Source of the DNA: Candidatus Nomurabacteria bacterium
Lineage (GTDB): Bacteria > Patescibacteriota > Minisyncoccia > Phycocordibacterales > UBA5272
Assembly (NCBI GenBank): GCA_029288775.1
Contig: JARIGQ010000009.1
Coordinates: 1-37,361 of the forward strand
Length of the DNA stretch: 37,361 nt
Reading direction: 5' to 3'
Part shown: positions 9,154-18,936 of the stretch, one piece after another
Numbering within the stretch: position 1 is the stretch's first letter
Layout: each line of letters opens with the position of its first letter
The notes under the pieces: model-generated
Seen by the model: the letters and a program-made list of their open reading frames with translations, nothing else
Databases searched by the model: none
Told to the model about the DNA's origin: nothing
Position numbers and translations under genes: made by a program

Positions 9154-10068
9154 TTAGTGGAATATATACCCAGCCTCTTTTTGTGAAAAGACAGTTTGCT
9201 TTGTTTTGAAATAGGTTGAAAAATCCCCTGCTGCACGGAGCATATCCGACGTGTCAGACACATAGCGCTTGTAAGCAATTGATGCTCGTACAGGATCATT
9301 GGCAACTTGAAGCATGTTATCCAGCGTCGTAGCGTACGCATTTACCTTGTTAAGTAATACAACGTGAAGCGGAGAAGCAGAAAGCGGTACGGACATAGCT
9401 TGTAATGCGGAAGCAATGGAAGTAGCTGCATCTCTCTTGGCTTGAAGGCGCTTGAAGGCCAAGGAATCCTGAGTATCGATATATGATTTATAGTCTTTTA
9501 AATCATCCGTTGCTAAATTAGCCGAGACTGCTTTTTGCATAAGTGTACCAAGCTTATTCCCGTAAAGTTTAATAGAGGCAGACGTCTCTTTCCTGTCCAA
9601 GGAAAGATCGCCGATAGCGTAACTGGTATACGTAAGTTTGTTTGCAACTTCTTGCAAAAGGTTTTGGGAAATGGTGCTTTTTGTTGCATCATCAGTAACT
9701 CCGTTTTTATCAATATAAGCAGAGGCTAGATAAAAATTCTTAGCAAGAGTGGCAGTGAGATTATTTGGGTCATTAAGTTGTTGTACAGCTTGAGGATCCA
9801 CCTGGCCTTCGTTTATTGTTTGAGTGTCGATCTCATCACCAAAGGTTTGCTTGATGATTTCATTCCAGTCCACCGTTCCATCTCCGTTTGTGTCGGTTGC
9901 CAAATCATTAACTGTTTCTGAAGAAAGATCAAGCGGTGCGCGCCCAAGTCCTGTTTGCTTGATACCAAACCACCTTGAAGGCAGAAGTCCCAAAAGGAGT
10001 GTAATCGCAAGTACTCCCGCCAAGATAAAAAGAGCACTTCCGTGGTTGTTTGAAGGGGTGGTATCCAT
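9154..10068 (-). CDS. Membrane-anchored protein with one EF-hand/dockerin-like Ca2+ loop
   Basis: 304-aa ORF; N-terminal TM (ALFILAGVLAITLLLGLLP) and loop DTNGDGTVDWNEI. Confidence 0.75.
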   Translation of the reverse strand: MDTTPSNNHGSALFILAGVLAITLLLGLLPSRWFGIKQTGLGRAPLDLSSETVNDLATDTNGDGTVDWNEIIKQTFGDEIDTQTINEGQVDPQAVQQLNDPNNLTATLAKNFYLASAYIDKNGVTDDATKSTISQNLLQEVANKLTYTSYAIGDLSLDRKETSASIKLYGNKLGTLMQKAVSANLATDDLKDYKSYIDTQDSLAFKRLQAKRDAATSIASALQAMSVPLSASPLHVVLLNKVNAYATTLDNMLQVANDPVRASIAYKRYVSDTSDMLRAAGDFSTYFKTKQTVFSQKEAGYIFH

Positions 10069-10092
10069 GGCCGTAGTATACGCTAGCTCTCC

Positions 10093-11505
10093 TTAAGGTA
10101 TGTGTACAAGAGAAGTAATGCTACTACTTGCGGAAAAATTAACTATATAACTTTGAGTGGTAGAAGCTCTGAGGGTATAGAGGATGTTTCCTTTGGGGGA
10201 AATGACGTAACTTTCTACTTTGTTTGCATCGCTTATGGTGAAAGTGCGGGTTTGTGCAGCAGCTATTTTTACATACGCACGATATTGGGCTCCAAACCAT
10301 GGATTATTGCGAAATACCGATAAGTTGGATTGGGCTATCACAATGTCTGGATGTTGCGCAGCTAAACTAAAAATTGTCTGAAAGGAAGAGAGTTCGGAAC
10401 ACAGCAGTGTTCCTATGCGCAAGCCTCCAATAGTAAAGGTTGTCATGGAAGCAAATGGAGTGTACGTGTGCTCTTTCTGGTAAATAGAATATTGCCCCGG
10501 AGAGAAAAATAGCCGCACGATGGGTTCTAGAAACGCTGGCACATATTCGTTGAAAGGAAACAGAAATACTTTACCCCTTCCTAACTCTTGAGTGGGGTGG
10601 GTCGGATCAAAAGCAATGCTGAAGTTGGAAAATCCTTCTGCAAATTTTTCGGTAGAGCCATCAATGAACACAGTGTGAGGAAATGTTGCAGCAAGGAGTG
10701 CGAGTTTCTCGGGAGATGAGCGTTTAATGTACTCAGCATCTTCCGGATAGGTAATGAAATCTGGTGTGGTGCTTGCAAGCCGCATGGTTGCTGCATCAAG
10801 TTCGTTGTATCTTTTCTCAAGCCATCCATGTTCTAAGTCATCATCGGTTGGATTTGAAATACTAGTAGTAATAATCCCTATACGAATGTCTTTGATGGGT
10901 TGATGCACAGGAATGGAGGTATGAAGTATAAAAAGCGCAACGACCGTTACGACTATTCCCATATACCATCTAGTAAGATAGCGGGAAAAAAGAAAGGTAT
11001 AGAGAAGGAAGCCCAGAATAAAAGTAAGCATGTAAACACCACCTAAGTATGCAAATTCGATAAGAGGTGTTGGGGAAAGGGCAGTGCCAATAGTTCCTGC
11101 ATTATAATGAAGCCCTATTTTCCCTCCATTTCCGAAGAGAAGTATGCTAAATAGTAGAGAGCGCACAGTCTCCCCTATCATAAGGAGAAAAGAAAAAAGA
11201 AAGGCTTGTTTCCATGAAGGTTTCGTGAATACGAAAGTGTACCCTACTGGTAAGAAGGCAATTCCGGCTATGACGGCGAGTATTATCAGAAATAAAGAAA
11301 GGGCAACTAACTGAAGCACTCCTCCAGGAAACCATATAAGTGGATACGTGGTATAAAGCCAGGAAAGACTGAAGAGATTGAAAGAAAGGCCAAACAAAAA
11401 CCACCATCTAAGTGTATGGTGTGTGGTAAGACTTTTACGAATAAAAAACCCAAGACAGAAAACGGTTACGACTCCGTAGAGAGCTTCGAAGAAAGCTGGA
11501 TCCAT
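10093..11505 (-). CDS. lnt: Apolipoprotein N-acyltransferase-like (nitrilase-fold) membrane protein
   Basis: 470-aa ORF; multi-TM N-terminus plus carbon-nitrogen hydrolase domain with candidate E/K/C (ITYPEDAEY, GRGKVFLFPFNEYVPAF, GTLLCSELSS). Confidence 0.75.
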   Translation of the reverse strand: MDPAFFEALYGVVTVFCLGFFIRKSLTTHHTLRWWFLFGLSFNLFSLSWLYTTYPLIWFPGGVLQLVALSLFLIILAVIAGIAFLPVGYTFVFTKPSWKQAFLFSFLLMIGETVRSLLFSILLFGNGGKIGLHYNAGTIGTALSPTPLIEFAYLGGVYMLTFILGFLLYTFLFSRYLTRWYMGIVVTVVALFILHTSIPVHQPIKDIRIGIITTSISNPTDDDLEHGWLEKRYNELDAATMRLASTTPDFITYPEDAEYIKRSSPEKLALLAATFPHTVFIDGSTEKFAEGFSNFSIAFDPTHPTQELGRGKVFLFPFNEYVPAFLEPIVRLFFSPGQYSIYQKEHTYTPFASMTTFTIGGLRIGTLLCSELSSFQTIFSLAAQHPDIVIAQSNLSVFRNNPWFGAQYRAYVKIAAAQTRTFTISDANKVESYVISPKGNILYTLRASTTQSYIVNFSASSSITSLVHIP

Positions 11506-12239
11506 TTCGGAAGTGTAACATTTTCTGCTCGCGCCTTTGCTGGTATGTCAGAACTTTCAAAATACTCTGCCATCGGCGTGTTAGGAAAAGCGGAGGTAAG
11601 GTTGGAAAGAAGTAATTTACGTTTGTGTGCAAACCCGGCTTTAACCGCCTTGAAGAAAAGGGCCTCGTGATATTGGTTTTTGAAATGCGACCGAGAAATA
11701 GCTTTGATTTGAAGTACTGCCGAATCAACAGTGGGCGCAGGATTAAAGCTTCCGCGAGATACTCGGTATACAAGTTTTGGTTCCCCATATGCTTTTACCG
11801 AAAGAGAAAGAATAGACTCCTTTCCATCGCGAGCGCATACTCGCTCAGCTACTTCTTTTTGCACCAGCACAACCATAGTGCGCGGTTGATTTTTGTGGGT
11901 AAGATAATGTTCTAAAATTGCTCCCGTAATGTAATAAGGAATATTGGCGATGAGTTTGTAGTCGACCATCTCTGGCTCATAGGTAAGTGCGTCCCCTTGA
12001 AGCAAAGTAAAATTTTTATGGAGTTTGAACTCCTCTTCCAAAATAGGAATGAGATCCCTGTCCTTTTCTACAGCAATTACGTGTGCTTTTGTGTTTAACA
12101 ATGCACGCGTAAGGAATCCTTTGCCTGGCCCTATTTCGAGAACGGTATCTCCCGGTGTCACCTCTCCCGCTTGCACGATTGCATTGCGTGCAGGAATGGA
12201 TGTGAGAAAGTTTTGGCCGAATTGTTTCTTTGGCTTCAT
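11466..12239 (-). CDS. rsmA: 16S rRNA (adenine1518/1519-N6) dimethyltransferase RsmA/KsgA
   Basis: MKPKKQFGQNFLTS start, SAM motif VLEIGPGKGFLTRALL, catalytic LIANIPYYITGAI. ORF track extends to a GTG at 12248; ATG at 12239 preferred. Confidence 0.95.
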   Translation of the reverse strand: MKPKKQFGQNFLTSIPARNAIVQAGEVTPGDTVLEIGPGKGFLTRALLNTKAHVIAVEKDRDLIPILEEEFKLHKNFTLLQGDALTYEPEMVDYKLIANIPYYITGAILEHYLTHKNQPRTMVVLVQKEVAERVCARDGKESILSLSVKAYGEPKLVYRVSRGSFNPAPTVDSAVLQIKAISRSHFKNQYHEALFFKAVKAGFAHKRKLLLSNLTSAFPNTPMAEYFESSDIPAKARAENVTLPKWIQLSSKLSTES

Positions 12240-12260
12240 AGTGTGCACTCTAACACACTC

Positions 12261-14207
12261 CTATATATAGACGATAGTTCCTCCGCCTTGTTTGTAGTAG
12301 AGATCGTGAACTTCTGCTATATCTTCAGGGACGTCATCCAAAAATTCACTCGGCGCATTAATTTGTTTTTGTCCAAAAATGGTGCGAAGTTCAGCATGAG
12401 TAAGATAGAGATGTTTCTTAGCTCGTGTCACCGCAACGTAGAAAAGCCGTCGTTCCTCTTCTTCCTCTTCTTTGGTGCGTTTGCGATTGGTAATATTTTT
12501 GTGAGGAAAGAGATCTTGTTCAAGGCCGGTAACGAATACATGATCAAATTCCAAACCTTTTGAAGCGTGAATGGTCATTAAGCGTACCCCTGATTTTTCT
12601 TCGGTGTCATTATCTTGGTCTGATTGAAGTGCGGTTTCTTCCAGGAACGGCGTAATGACTTCTTGCGCTGGTACGCCATCATAGCGGATGGTAAGAGAGA
12701 CAAGTTCGCGCGCATTTTCCAAACGGTCCCGGTCGTCAGCAGAACCTTCAAGAAGTTCTTTTTCCATGCCGGAGTCAACGATTATCGTCTGCATAATGTG
12801 TGACAAAGGCTCGGTGTGCATCATTTCAGTAATGCGATCGAGGAAGTCGTACACTTTTGAAACTTTCAGTGTTGCCGCGGCTGGGATCTCCTGATTGGCA
12901 AAAATCTTCGCTATTGTTGTTTTTCCTATTCCTTTTTTGGGGGTTTCAAAGACACGCTTGAGATCTGGCTGGCTTGCACGATTGAGCGCTGCACGGAGAT
13001 AGCTCATGACGTCTTTGATTTCCTTTCGTTCAAAAAATTTAGTTCCCAGGAGATTGTACGTAACGTTGGCGTGGATAAATGCTTCTTCCAAGACGCGCGA
13101 CTGAAAGTTTGCTCGATAAAGTACAGCAATATCTTCACCACGAATACCTTCACCAATTAATGCTTTACATTTTTCGGCGATCATTTCAGCCTCCCCTTGT
13201 TCATCCCAGGCCGGCATGATGTCTATCCTGTCCCCTTCACCTTGTGAGGTAAAAAGATTTTTTTCCTTACGAACTGTATTTTTCTTGATTGCAGTATTGG
13301 CTAAGGTGAGGATATTTCCCGTCGAGCGATAGTTCTCTTCCAAGAGAACGGTTTTAGTCCCAGGAAAATCAGTTTCGAAATTCATGATGTTGCGCACATT
13401 TGCCCCGCGCCAACTGTAGATATTTTGATCGGCATCGCCCACAACGCAGATGTTGTTGCGTTTTGGGTGTACCAAGAGTCGCACAAACGCATACTGGGCA
13501 GCATTGGTGTCCTGGTATTCATCGACATGAACATAACGAAAACGCTCTTGATAGTGAAGACGAATATCTTCATGATCCTCAAGGAGGCGCACTGCACACA
13601 CAATGAGATCGTCAAAATCTACTGCCTTTTGGCGTTTTAATTCTTCTTCGTAGATACGCCACACGGAAGCTACGATATCCATTTGAGCACTGGCTACCTT
13701 TTGTTTGTATTCTGATGCACTTACGAAATCGCCTTTTTCTCGGCTAATAATGCCACGTATTTTGGATGGATCGTTTAATTTTGGATCAATGCCAAGCTGT
13801 TCTACAGCATTTTTTATAATCGAAAGAGAATCACTTTGATCTAAAATGGTCGGGTGGCGCGAAAGACCAATCCGTGATCCAAAATCCGAAAGGATCATAA
13901 GGCCTAAACTGTGGAAGGTTTTGATGAGTGGAGTGTGGTGAAATGGATTTCTTCCGGACTCTGGCGCATCAATGATATGTTCCTCTTCAAGACGACGAAT
14001 AATGCGCTCTCGCATTTCTTTTGCGGCTTTGTTGGTGAATGTTACCGCCAAAATAGCTCTCGGGTCCGTACCTTCCTTTATGATATGGACGATTCTTTCC
14101 GTGATGGTTTTTGTTTTTCCAGCACCTGCGCCTGCCAAAATAAGAAGCGGTCCTTCGGTATGAAGGACAGCTTCGCGCTGTGCGTCGTTTAAGGAGATAG
14201 TTGCCAC
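12261..14207 (-). CDS. UvrD/PcrA-like superfamily I DNA helicase
   Basis: 648-aa ORF, GTG start; LNDAQREAV (Q motif), GAGAGKTKTITERI (Walker A), VDEYQDTNAAQ, VVGDADQNIYSWRGA, LMTIHASKGLEFDHVFV, RRLFYVAVTRAKKHL. Confidence 0.96.
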   Translation of the reverse strand: MATISLNDAQREAVLHTEGPLLILAGAGAGKTKTITERIVHIIKEGTDPRAILAVTFTNKAAKEMRERIIRRLEEEHIIDAPESGRNPFHHTPLIKTFHSLGLMILSDFGSRIGLSRHPTILDQSDSLSIIKNAVEQLGIDPKLNDPSKIRGIISREKGDFVSASEYKQKVASAQMDIVASVWRIYEEELKRQKAVDFDDLIVCAVRLLEDHEDIRLHYQERFRYVHVDEYQDTNAAQYAFVRLLVHPKRNNICVVGDADQNIYSWRGANVRNIMNFETDFPGTKTVLLEENYRSTGNILTLANTAIKKNTVRKEKNLFTSQGEGDRIDIMPAWDEQGEAEMIAEKCKALIGEGIRGEDIAVLYRANFQSRVLEEAFIHANVTYNLLGTKFFERKEIKDVMSYLRAALNRASQPDLKRVFETPKKGIGKTTIAKIFANQEIPAAATLKVSKVYDFLDRITEMMHTEPLSHIMQTIIVDSGMEKELLEGSADDRDRLENARELVSLTIRYDGVPAQEVITPFLEETALQSDQDNDTEEKSGVRLMTIHASKGLEFDHVFVTGLEQDLFPHKNITNRKRTKEEEEEERRLFYVAVTRAKKHLYLTHAELRTIFGQKQINAPSEFLDDVPEDIAEVHDLYYKQGGGTIVYI

Positions 14208-14229
14208 GGTCTAGAGTGTAGCATGTACG

Positions 14230-14520
14230 CTACGCTCCTTCATGAAAGGAGGTTTTTACTTTTTCCCGAGCGTTTTGGAATACTTCTTCATAATTTGGAA
14301 GGAGGTGTTTCAGCGTGGTGGCGTAAAACGCCTCCCCCATCTGAGCTGACTTTTCTAAGGCGTCAAATTTCTCCTCCCCCAATAATTCGTATACGTCCAA
14401 AAGAAATTGCTTTTGAATAGTTTTAGCAATTTCATTAAGCATTGCTTCTTGTTCTTCCTTAGGGAAGCTCTCAAGTTTGAAATCGCCTATGAGTTGATTA
14501 TAGAGTTGGGTGAAGTCCAT
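14230..14520 (-). CDS. Small conserved-looking hypothetical protein
   Basis: 96-aa ORF (MDFTQLYNQLIGDFKLESFPKEEQEAMLNEIAKTIQKQFLLDVYELLGEEKF), tightly packed between neighbours. Confidence 0.65.
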   Translation of the reverse strand: MDFTQLYNQLIGDFKLESFPKEEQEAMLNEIAKTIQKQFLLDVYELLGEEKFDALEKSAQMGEAFYATTLKHLLPNYEEVFQNAREKVKTSFHEGA

Positions 14521-14526
14521 AGATTA

Positions 14527-17517
14527 TTATGTAGTGCTACGCTTTTCAAATTCAAGCACTTTCCCACGCACTTCAAGTATCGCATCTGATAGTTTTTTAG
14601 CCTGAAGCGGTTGGCCTGAGGTTGCCATAGAAGTTGACTGAAGCGTTTTGATAAGGAAGCTTAATTCGGCACGTTGATACTCTTGAAGATTATGCATGTT
14701 GCCTAGGTAATTACCATTAGCATCATAGTCAGAGAGAATGGTATCAAGAGCCCAGTTACAAGCTTCTGCAGGATTGTTCCATTTTGCACAAAAAACGGGA
14801 GCATAGGTCTTAAGGAGTTCCATAGGCGATGGGGATTTAATATCTTCATGCCAATGCCCCGCATAGCGTGTCGTGGTTTCTGCTGAAAGCCCACTTCGCG
14901 TCGTATCCATTTTTGTTTCGAGTACATTTTTTGTCCATACAGGTCGGCCTGTATCTTCGAGTGTTGGTTGTAGAGGTTGTACCACAGGTATCGGAGCTGT
15001 AGTTGTTGGTGTGCTTGGAGTTGCTTGAGCATTAAGCGCTCCTGCTTTTTGATGATATGCATATACTGCTGCTCCGCCCCCTCCAATGAGCGCTAGTGCA
15101 AGTGGTGCACCATAGAGCATCCACGCAGGCACTTGGGGAAGGTGGGTCGTGCGAGCATCAAGAAGAGCCTTTACGCTTTTAAGTTTTTTCTGTATATAGC
15201 TTTCAGGTTTTTCACCATCCATTTCATACGTTTTGGCCATAGCTTCCTTCCCCGCTCCCCCGCTTGTCATATCTTTTCCTTGTGGTTTGGTAGATTCAAC
15301 AGTAGTGTAGAACACTTCTTTCCCTTCTGGGATTGGCTCCTCTTTTGGAATGTAGGATGCAAGCTTTTCTTGTGCAATTGCCTCTTTTTCCTCTTTTGTA
15401 AGCACCATTATTTTTTTGCCAGGTGTATAGACAAGCCGATACTTGTCGACACTTGTTTGAGTGGGTCGAAGTTTAGGTGGATCTTGAGGGACGATGCCTT
15501 TTTGTACAAAGAAGAAATGAAGTGCTTCTTTATGTGGATGTCTTAGGAAGGTTTGATTTTTATAATAGGTGATCGTATCATCATCTTTATTTTCTTTGGA
15601 TGTGAGATAGAGATTGATGAACGCTTCTGGATCGCGCTCATACATATCCTCAAAACTATATACCATTTCTTCCTGAGTTTGAGCCTCTTTTTCTTCCTTG
15701 CTTCGCTTAGCATCTGTCACCGATTGTTGGTGAGAAGCCAGTTTTTCTTCCAAAGTGCTTTCTGGTATGCGAGTGATGATGTTCCCGTCGCGAGTATTTA
15801 TTTTATAACTTTTTGAAGCACTTTCAGTAAGCGCGGTAAGGCCGGTAATCATTTCCTCTAAATCTTTTACCTCATCAGTGGCCAAACTATCAGTATCACG
15901 TTTTTGAATGAGTGGAGTTTTTGCCTCGCGAGCTTTTGTAAGTTCACGAACAAGTGCAGTTCTGTAGTCGGCGGTTATGTCACTAAAGATCGTATCAATA
16001 CTTTTTTCCAACTCGCTCAATTGCTTTACAAGGGCGTCAAATTTCTTACGAAGCATTCGTTTCTGTTCTGGAGCAGCAATGGAAGCTCCATTTTCATCTT
16101 TCTCCTTTTCCTTCTTCTCCTTCCAGGCCTCTTTGGCTTCACGCAATAGCTCGCGGAAGCGATTGGCTTCAGTGAGTGCCTTCTGAGCTGTGGAAGCGTT
16201 TTCCAAGAATTTCCCTATCCTTTTTTTCGTTTCTAATAGTTCTTCAAATTCATCCAACTCTCCCCTCTTTTCTGGTTCACGAATAAAGCTTCTGTATTCA
16301 GCAAATAAAGAATAGAGATTTTTATTTTCTTCTTTGTTTTTGAATCGCGGATCCCAACCTTTCCAAACATCTTCTTGAGTGAATGCTTTCTTTGGATTGT
16401 TTTCTACGAAGGTTTTTACTTCCGCCGCTTTAGTCTTAAAGTGATCGAATATTTTTTTGAACGCTTCCAATTCCGTAACGGTCGGAGTAGCGCGGAGAGC
16501 AGCAAACTTTTGTTTGAGTTCTATTATTTTTTCTTCAAATTCTTTTTTTCTGTGTGCATCTGAAAGTCCATCAAGGAGCTTGTGTGCACGTTCAAGTTCG
16601 CCTTCTACTTCAAGGGATATAGTATTTATTTCCTTGTAGGCTTCAGGAGGTTTGACTGGTAGAACTACCTTTGCTTCTGCTTCGGTTACGGCCTTACGCC
16701 AGTCTGTTATAAGCTTTTCTAGCTTTTCTAACTCTTCTTGCCTTGGGGTGGATCTGATTGCGCTCACTAGGGTGTATGCCTCTCCATCTAATGTGGTCAG
16801 TGGGGTGAGGTCTGTTGGAGGAAGTGTGCTTGATTGGAGCGCAATGAGGCGTGCTTGGAGTGAAGCGATATCTGCCGTGAGTACGGAAAGATTTTTAAGT
16901 ACACGCTCTTTTTCTTGGGTTTCTGCTTCAGCTTTTTCCTGTGCCTCTTTGGCTTTTTCTTCTGCCTCAGCTTGGAGTGTGGCCGCTTCTTGTTCAGCTT
17001 GTTCTACAGCTAATACATAAGCTTCTTTTGTCTTTTGGAGGAGTTCCCATGTAGATGCACTGGGTTCATTGGTTGCGTTTTCAAGTGCTAAAGTGACATT
17101 TTCTTCAGTGATTTCTAAAAGCCTTTTTGTTGCATCTGAAAGAGATTGCTTTAAAGCAACTGAGGCGTTGTAGGTCAAATCTTTAATATCCATCGAAAGA
17201 GGAATAATATCCGCTAGAATACGAATCTTCTCATGTGCTTCTTGGAGTTGTACAGCCGCAGGTGGGGCTTTCACTTCCCTGCCTATGCGTTGTAAATTCG
17301 TAATAGTTGTTTTTGGATAAGCTACCGTAGAAAATGTGCCCGGAGTAGTTGCTTTGTGTATTTCACGCTGTTCATCGGTATTTCCTGAAGGATTATTGCT
17401 CAAATTGTACTGCACGCTTGTGACAGGCACCTGTTTGGCAGGTGAATAAGCATTTTCCGGAGCTACGGTAAAAGAAGGCAAAGGTGCCTCGGTTTTTTGC
17501 CCATGAGAATCGCTCAT
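14527..17517 (-). CDS. Large coiled-coil protein with one C-terminal-proximal TM segment
   Basis: 996-aa ORF, Glu/Lys/Ala-rich heptad-like region over most of its length, TM WMLYGAPLALALIGGGGAAVYAY, then a ~170-aa C-terminal domain. Confidence 0.8.
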   Translation of the reverse strand: MSDSHGQKTEAPLPSFTVAPENAYSPAKQVPVTSVQYNLSNNPSGNTDEQREIHKATTPGTFSTVAYPKTTITNLQRIGREVKAPPAAVQLQEAHEKIRILADIIPLSMDIKDLTYNASVALKQSLSDATKRLLEITEENVTLALENATNEPSASTWELLQKTKEAYVLAVEQAEQEAATLQAEAEEKAKEAQEKAEAETQEKERVLKNLSVLTADIASLQARLIALQSSTLPPTDLTPLTTLDGEAYTLVSAIRSTPRQEELEKLEKLITDWRKAVTEAEAKVVLPVKPPEAYKEINTISLEVEGELERAHKLLDGLSDAHRKKEFEEKIIELKQKFAALRATPTVTELEAFKKIFDHFKTKAAEVKTFVENNPKKAFTQEDVWKGWDPRFKNKEENKNLYSLFAEYRSFIREPEKRGELDEFEELLETKKRIGKFLENASTAQKALTEANRFRELLREAKEAWKEKKEKEKDENGASIAAPEQKRMLRKKFDALVKQLSELEKSIDTIFSDITADYRTALVRELTKAREAKTPLIQKRDTDSLATDEVKDLEEMITGLTALTESASKSYKINTRDGNIITRIPESTLEEKLASHQQSVTDAKRSKEEKEAQTQEEMVYSFEDMYERDPEAFINLYLTSKENKDDDTITYYKNQTFLRHPHKEALHFFFVQKGIVPQDPPKLRPTQTSVDKYRLVYTPGKKIMVLTKEEKEAIAQEKLASYIPKEEPIPEGKEVFYTTVESTKPQGKDMTSGGAGKEAMAKTYEMDGEKPESYIQKKLKSVKALLDARTTHLPQVPAWMLYGAPLALALIGGGGAAVYAYHQKAGALNAQATPSTPTTTAPIPVVQPLQPTLEDTGRPVWTKNVLETKMDTTRSGLSAETTTRYAGHWHEDIKSPSPMELLKTYAPVFCAKWNNPAEACNWALDTILSDYDANGNYLGNMHNLQEYQRAELSFLIKTLQSTSMATSGQPLQAKKLSDAILEVRGKVLEFEKRSTT

Positions 17518-17714
17518 ACGTACTCGAAGTATACTTTATAAAACAAGGAGAATATGAAACTTCTCCACATTTAGATCTCTTGAAAAGGATGCATAAGGGT
17601 TGCTTTCCTTTTCCTCTTTTGCTACAGTGGAATGGTTACGTTTGAGACCATATATCTTGACTCTTGTGAACTTCCATGTCGAGATAAACGCATGAAGGTA
17701 CACCTTACTAGGAA

Positions 17715-18845
17715 TTGGGAGTCTTAACCCCTCACCATTCCTCCTCTATCGTAGTAGAAACACACAAACGCCTTTCGGCCTCTTTCTATATCGCTTTAAT
17801 TTCCGCAATTACGGTTGCGTTTGCGTCCCCTGCTCCAGCACATGCAGGCATGCTGTCTGATTTTACTCAAAAAGTAAAAACGGTGTTTTTGGGCCAACCA
17901 GAAGCTGTTACTTCAGCTTCAGCAACTTCCCAGACTATGGACCTGTTCAAACCTGTAGTGGTAGCGGATGATGCAACAGATACTGACAGCAACTTAGATG
18001 ATTCCTCTAATGATGCTCTTTCTGCCACTACTGGTGCACTTCGTGTTTCGACAGAAGACATTGATTATCCTCTGGATGACACGATTAGCCAGTATGAAGT
18101 AAAGAAAGGAGATACTATCGCTACGGTCGCCAAGCTCTTTGGAGTATCCAAGAACACGATTATGTGGGCAAACGATCTCAAGACCGACAAGCTTACTCCT
18201 GGTCAAACAATCATTATTCTTCCTATTACTGGGGTTCGTGTTACGGTCGCTAAAGGAGATACTATTTCTTCAATTGCTAAGAAATATAATGGTGACGTAG
18301 ATGAAATCGCAAAGTATAACGGCATACCAGCCGACACCAAGCTTACTGTGGGAGATGTTGTTATTGTTCCGGATGGTGAAATTGCAGCTCCTACCATTGC
18401 AACGGTAAAGAAAGTTATTCAAAAAGTTGCGTACGGAGTGTCGCCTGGCGCAGTCTCTACATACGAAAGACTTTTGGATAGTTATTCGAACTCAACTCCT
18501 CCAGGATTCCTTATGCGTCCAATTTCTGGAGGTATCAAGACACAAGGTTTGCATGGTCATAATGGTGTGGACTTGGCTTCAAGTGTGGGAACACCAGTGA
18601 TGGCCTCGGCTAATGGTACTGTTATTGCGGCTAAGAGTTCTGGATATAACGGTGGGTATGGTGAAATGATTATTATTGCTCACGCAGGTAATATTCAGAC
18701 GGTATATGGTCACTTGAGCCGAGTGAATGTGACGGTTGGTCAGGTGGTCTCACAAGGACAAGTCATCGGGGCGGTGGGTAATACAGGTAAATCAACCGGC
18801 CCCCATCTTCACTTCGAAGTGCGCGGCGCAAAGAATCCATTCTAA
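17715..18845 (+). CDS. Secreted peptidoglycan endopeptidase: two LysM domains plus M23 (LytM) domain
   Basis: LysM repeats YEVKKGDTIATVAKLFGVSKNTIMWAND and VTVAKGDTISSIAKKYNGDVDEIAKYN; M23 HGHNGVDLASSVGTPVMA...VYGHLSRV...GPHLHFEVR. TTG start at 17715 as in the ORF track; exact start uncertain. Confidence 0.92.
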   Translation: MGVLTPHHSSSIVVETHKRLSASFYIALISAITVAFASPAPAHAGMLSDFTQKVKTVFLGQPEAVTSASATSQTMDLFKPVVVADDATDTDSNLDDSSNDALSATTGALRVSTEDIDYPLDDTISQYEVKKGDTIATVAKLFGVSKNTIMWANDLKTDKLTPGQTIIILPITGVRVTVAKGDTISSIAKKYNGDVDEIAKYNGIPADTKLTVGDVVIVPDGEIAAPTIATVKKVIQKVAYGVSPGAVSTYERLLDSYSNSTPPGFLMRPISGGIKTQGLHGHNGVDLASSVGTPVMASANGTVIAAKSSGYNGGYGEMIIIAHAGNIQTVYGHLSRVNVTVGQVVSQGQVIGAVGNTGKSTGPHLHFEVRGAKNPF

Positions 18846-18888
18846 TTTTCCTTCTCAAATCTTGCTACAAACTTCTAGTAAAATAATT

Positions 18889-18936
18889 GTTCAGCAATAA
18901 CAAAACCGCCTTGGGGCGGTTTTGTTATTGCTGAAC
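18889..18936. terminator. Bidirectional intrinsic terminator, 22-bp perfect stem
   Basis: GTTCAGCAATAACAAAACCGCC-TTGG-GGCGGTTTTGTTATTGCTGAAC between convergent genes. Confidence 0.9.

Noticed and set aside
10093-17517. Single 17-kb super-operon joining the coiled-coil gene, uvrD, ksgA, lnt and T4SS genes
   Set aside because: Colinear with tiny gaps, but many genes have their own -10 element directly before the start codon, so one transcript is not required.
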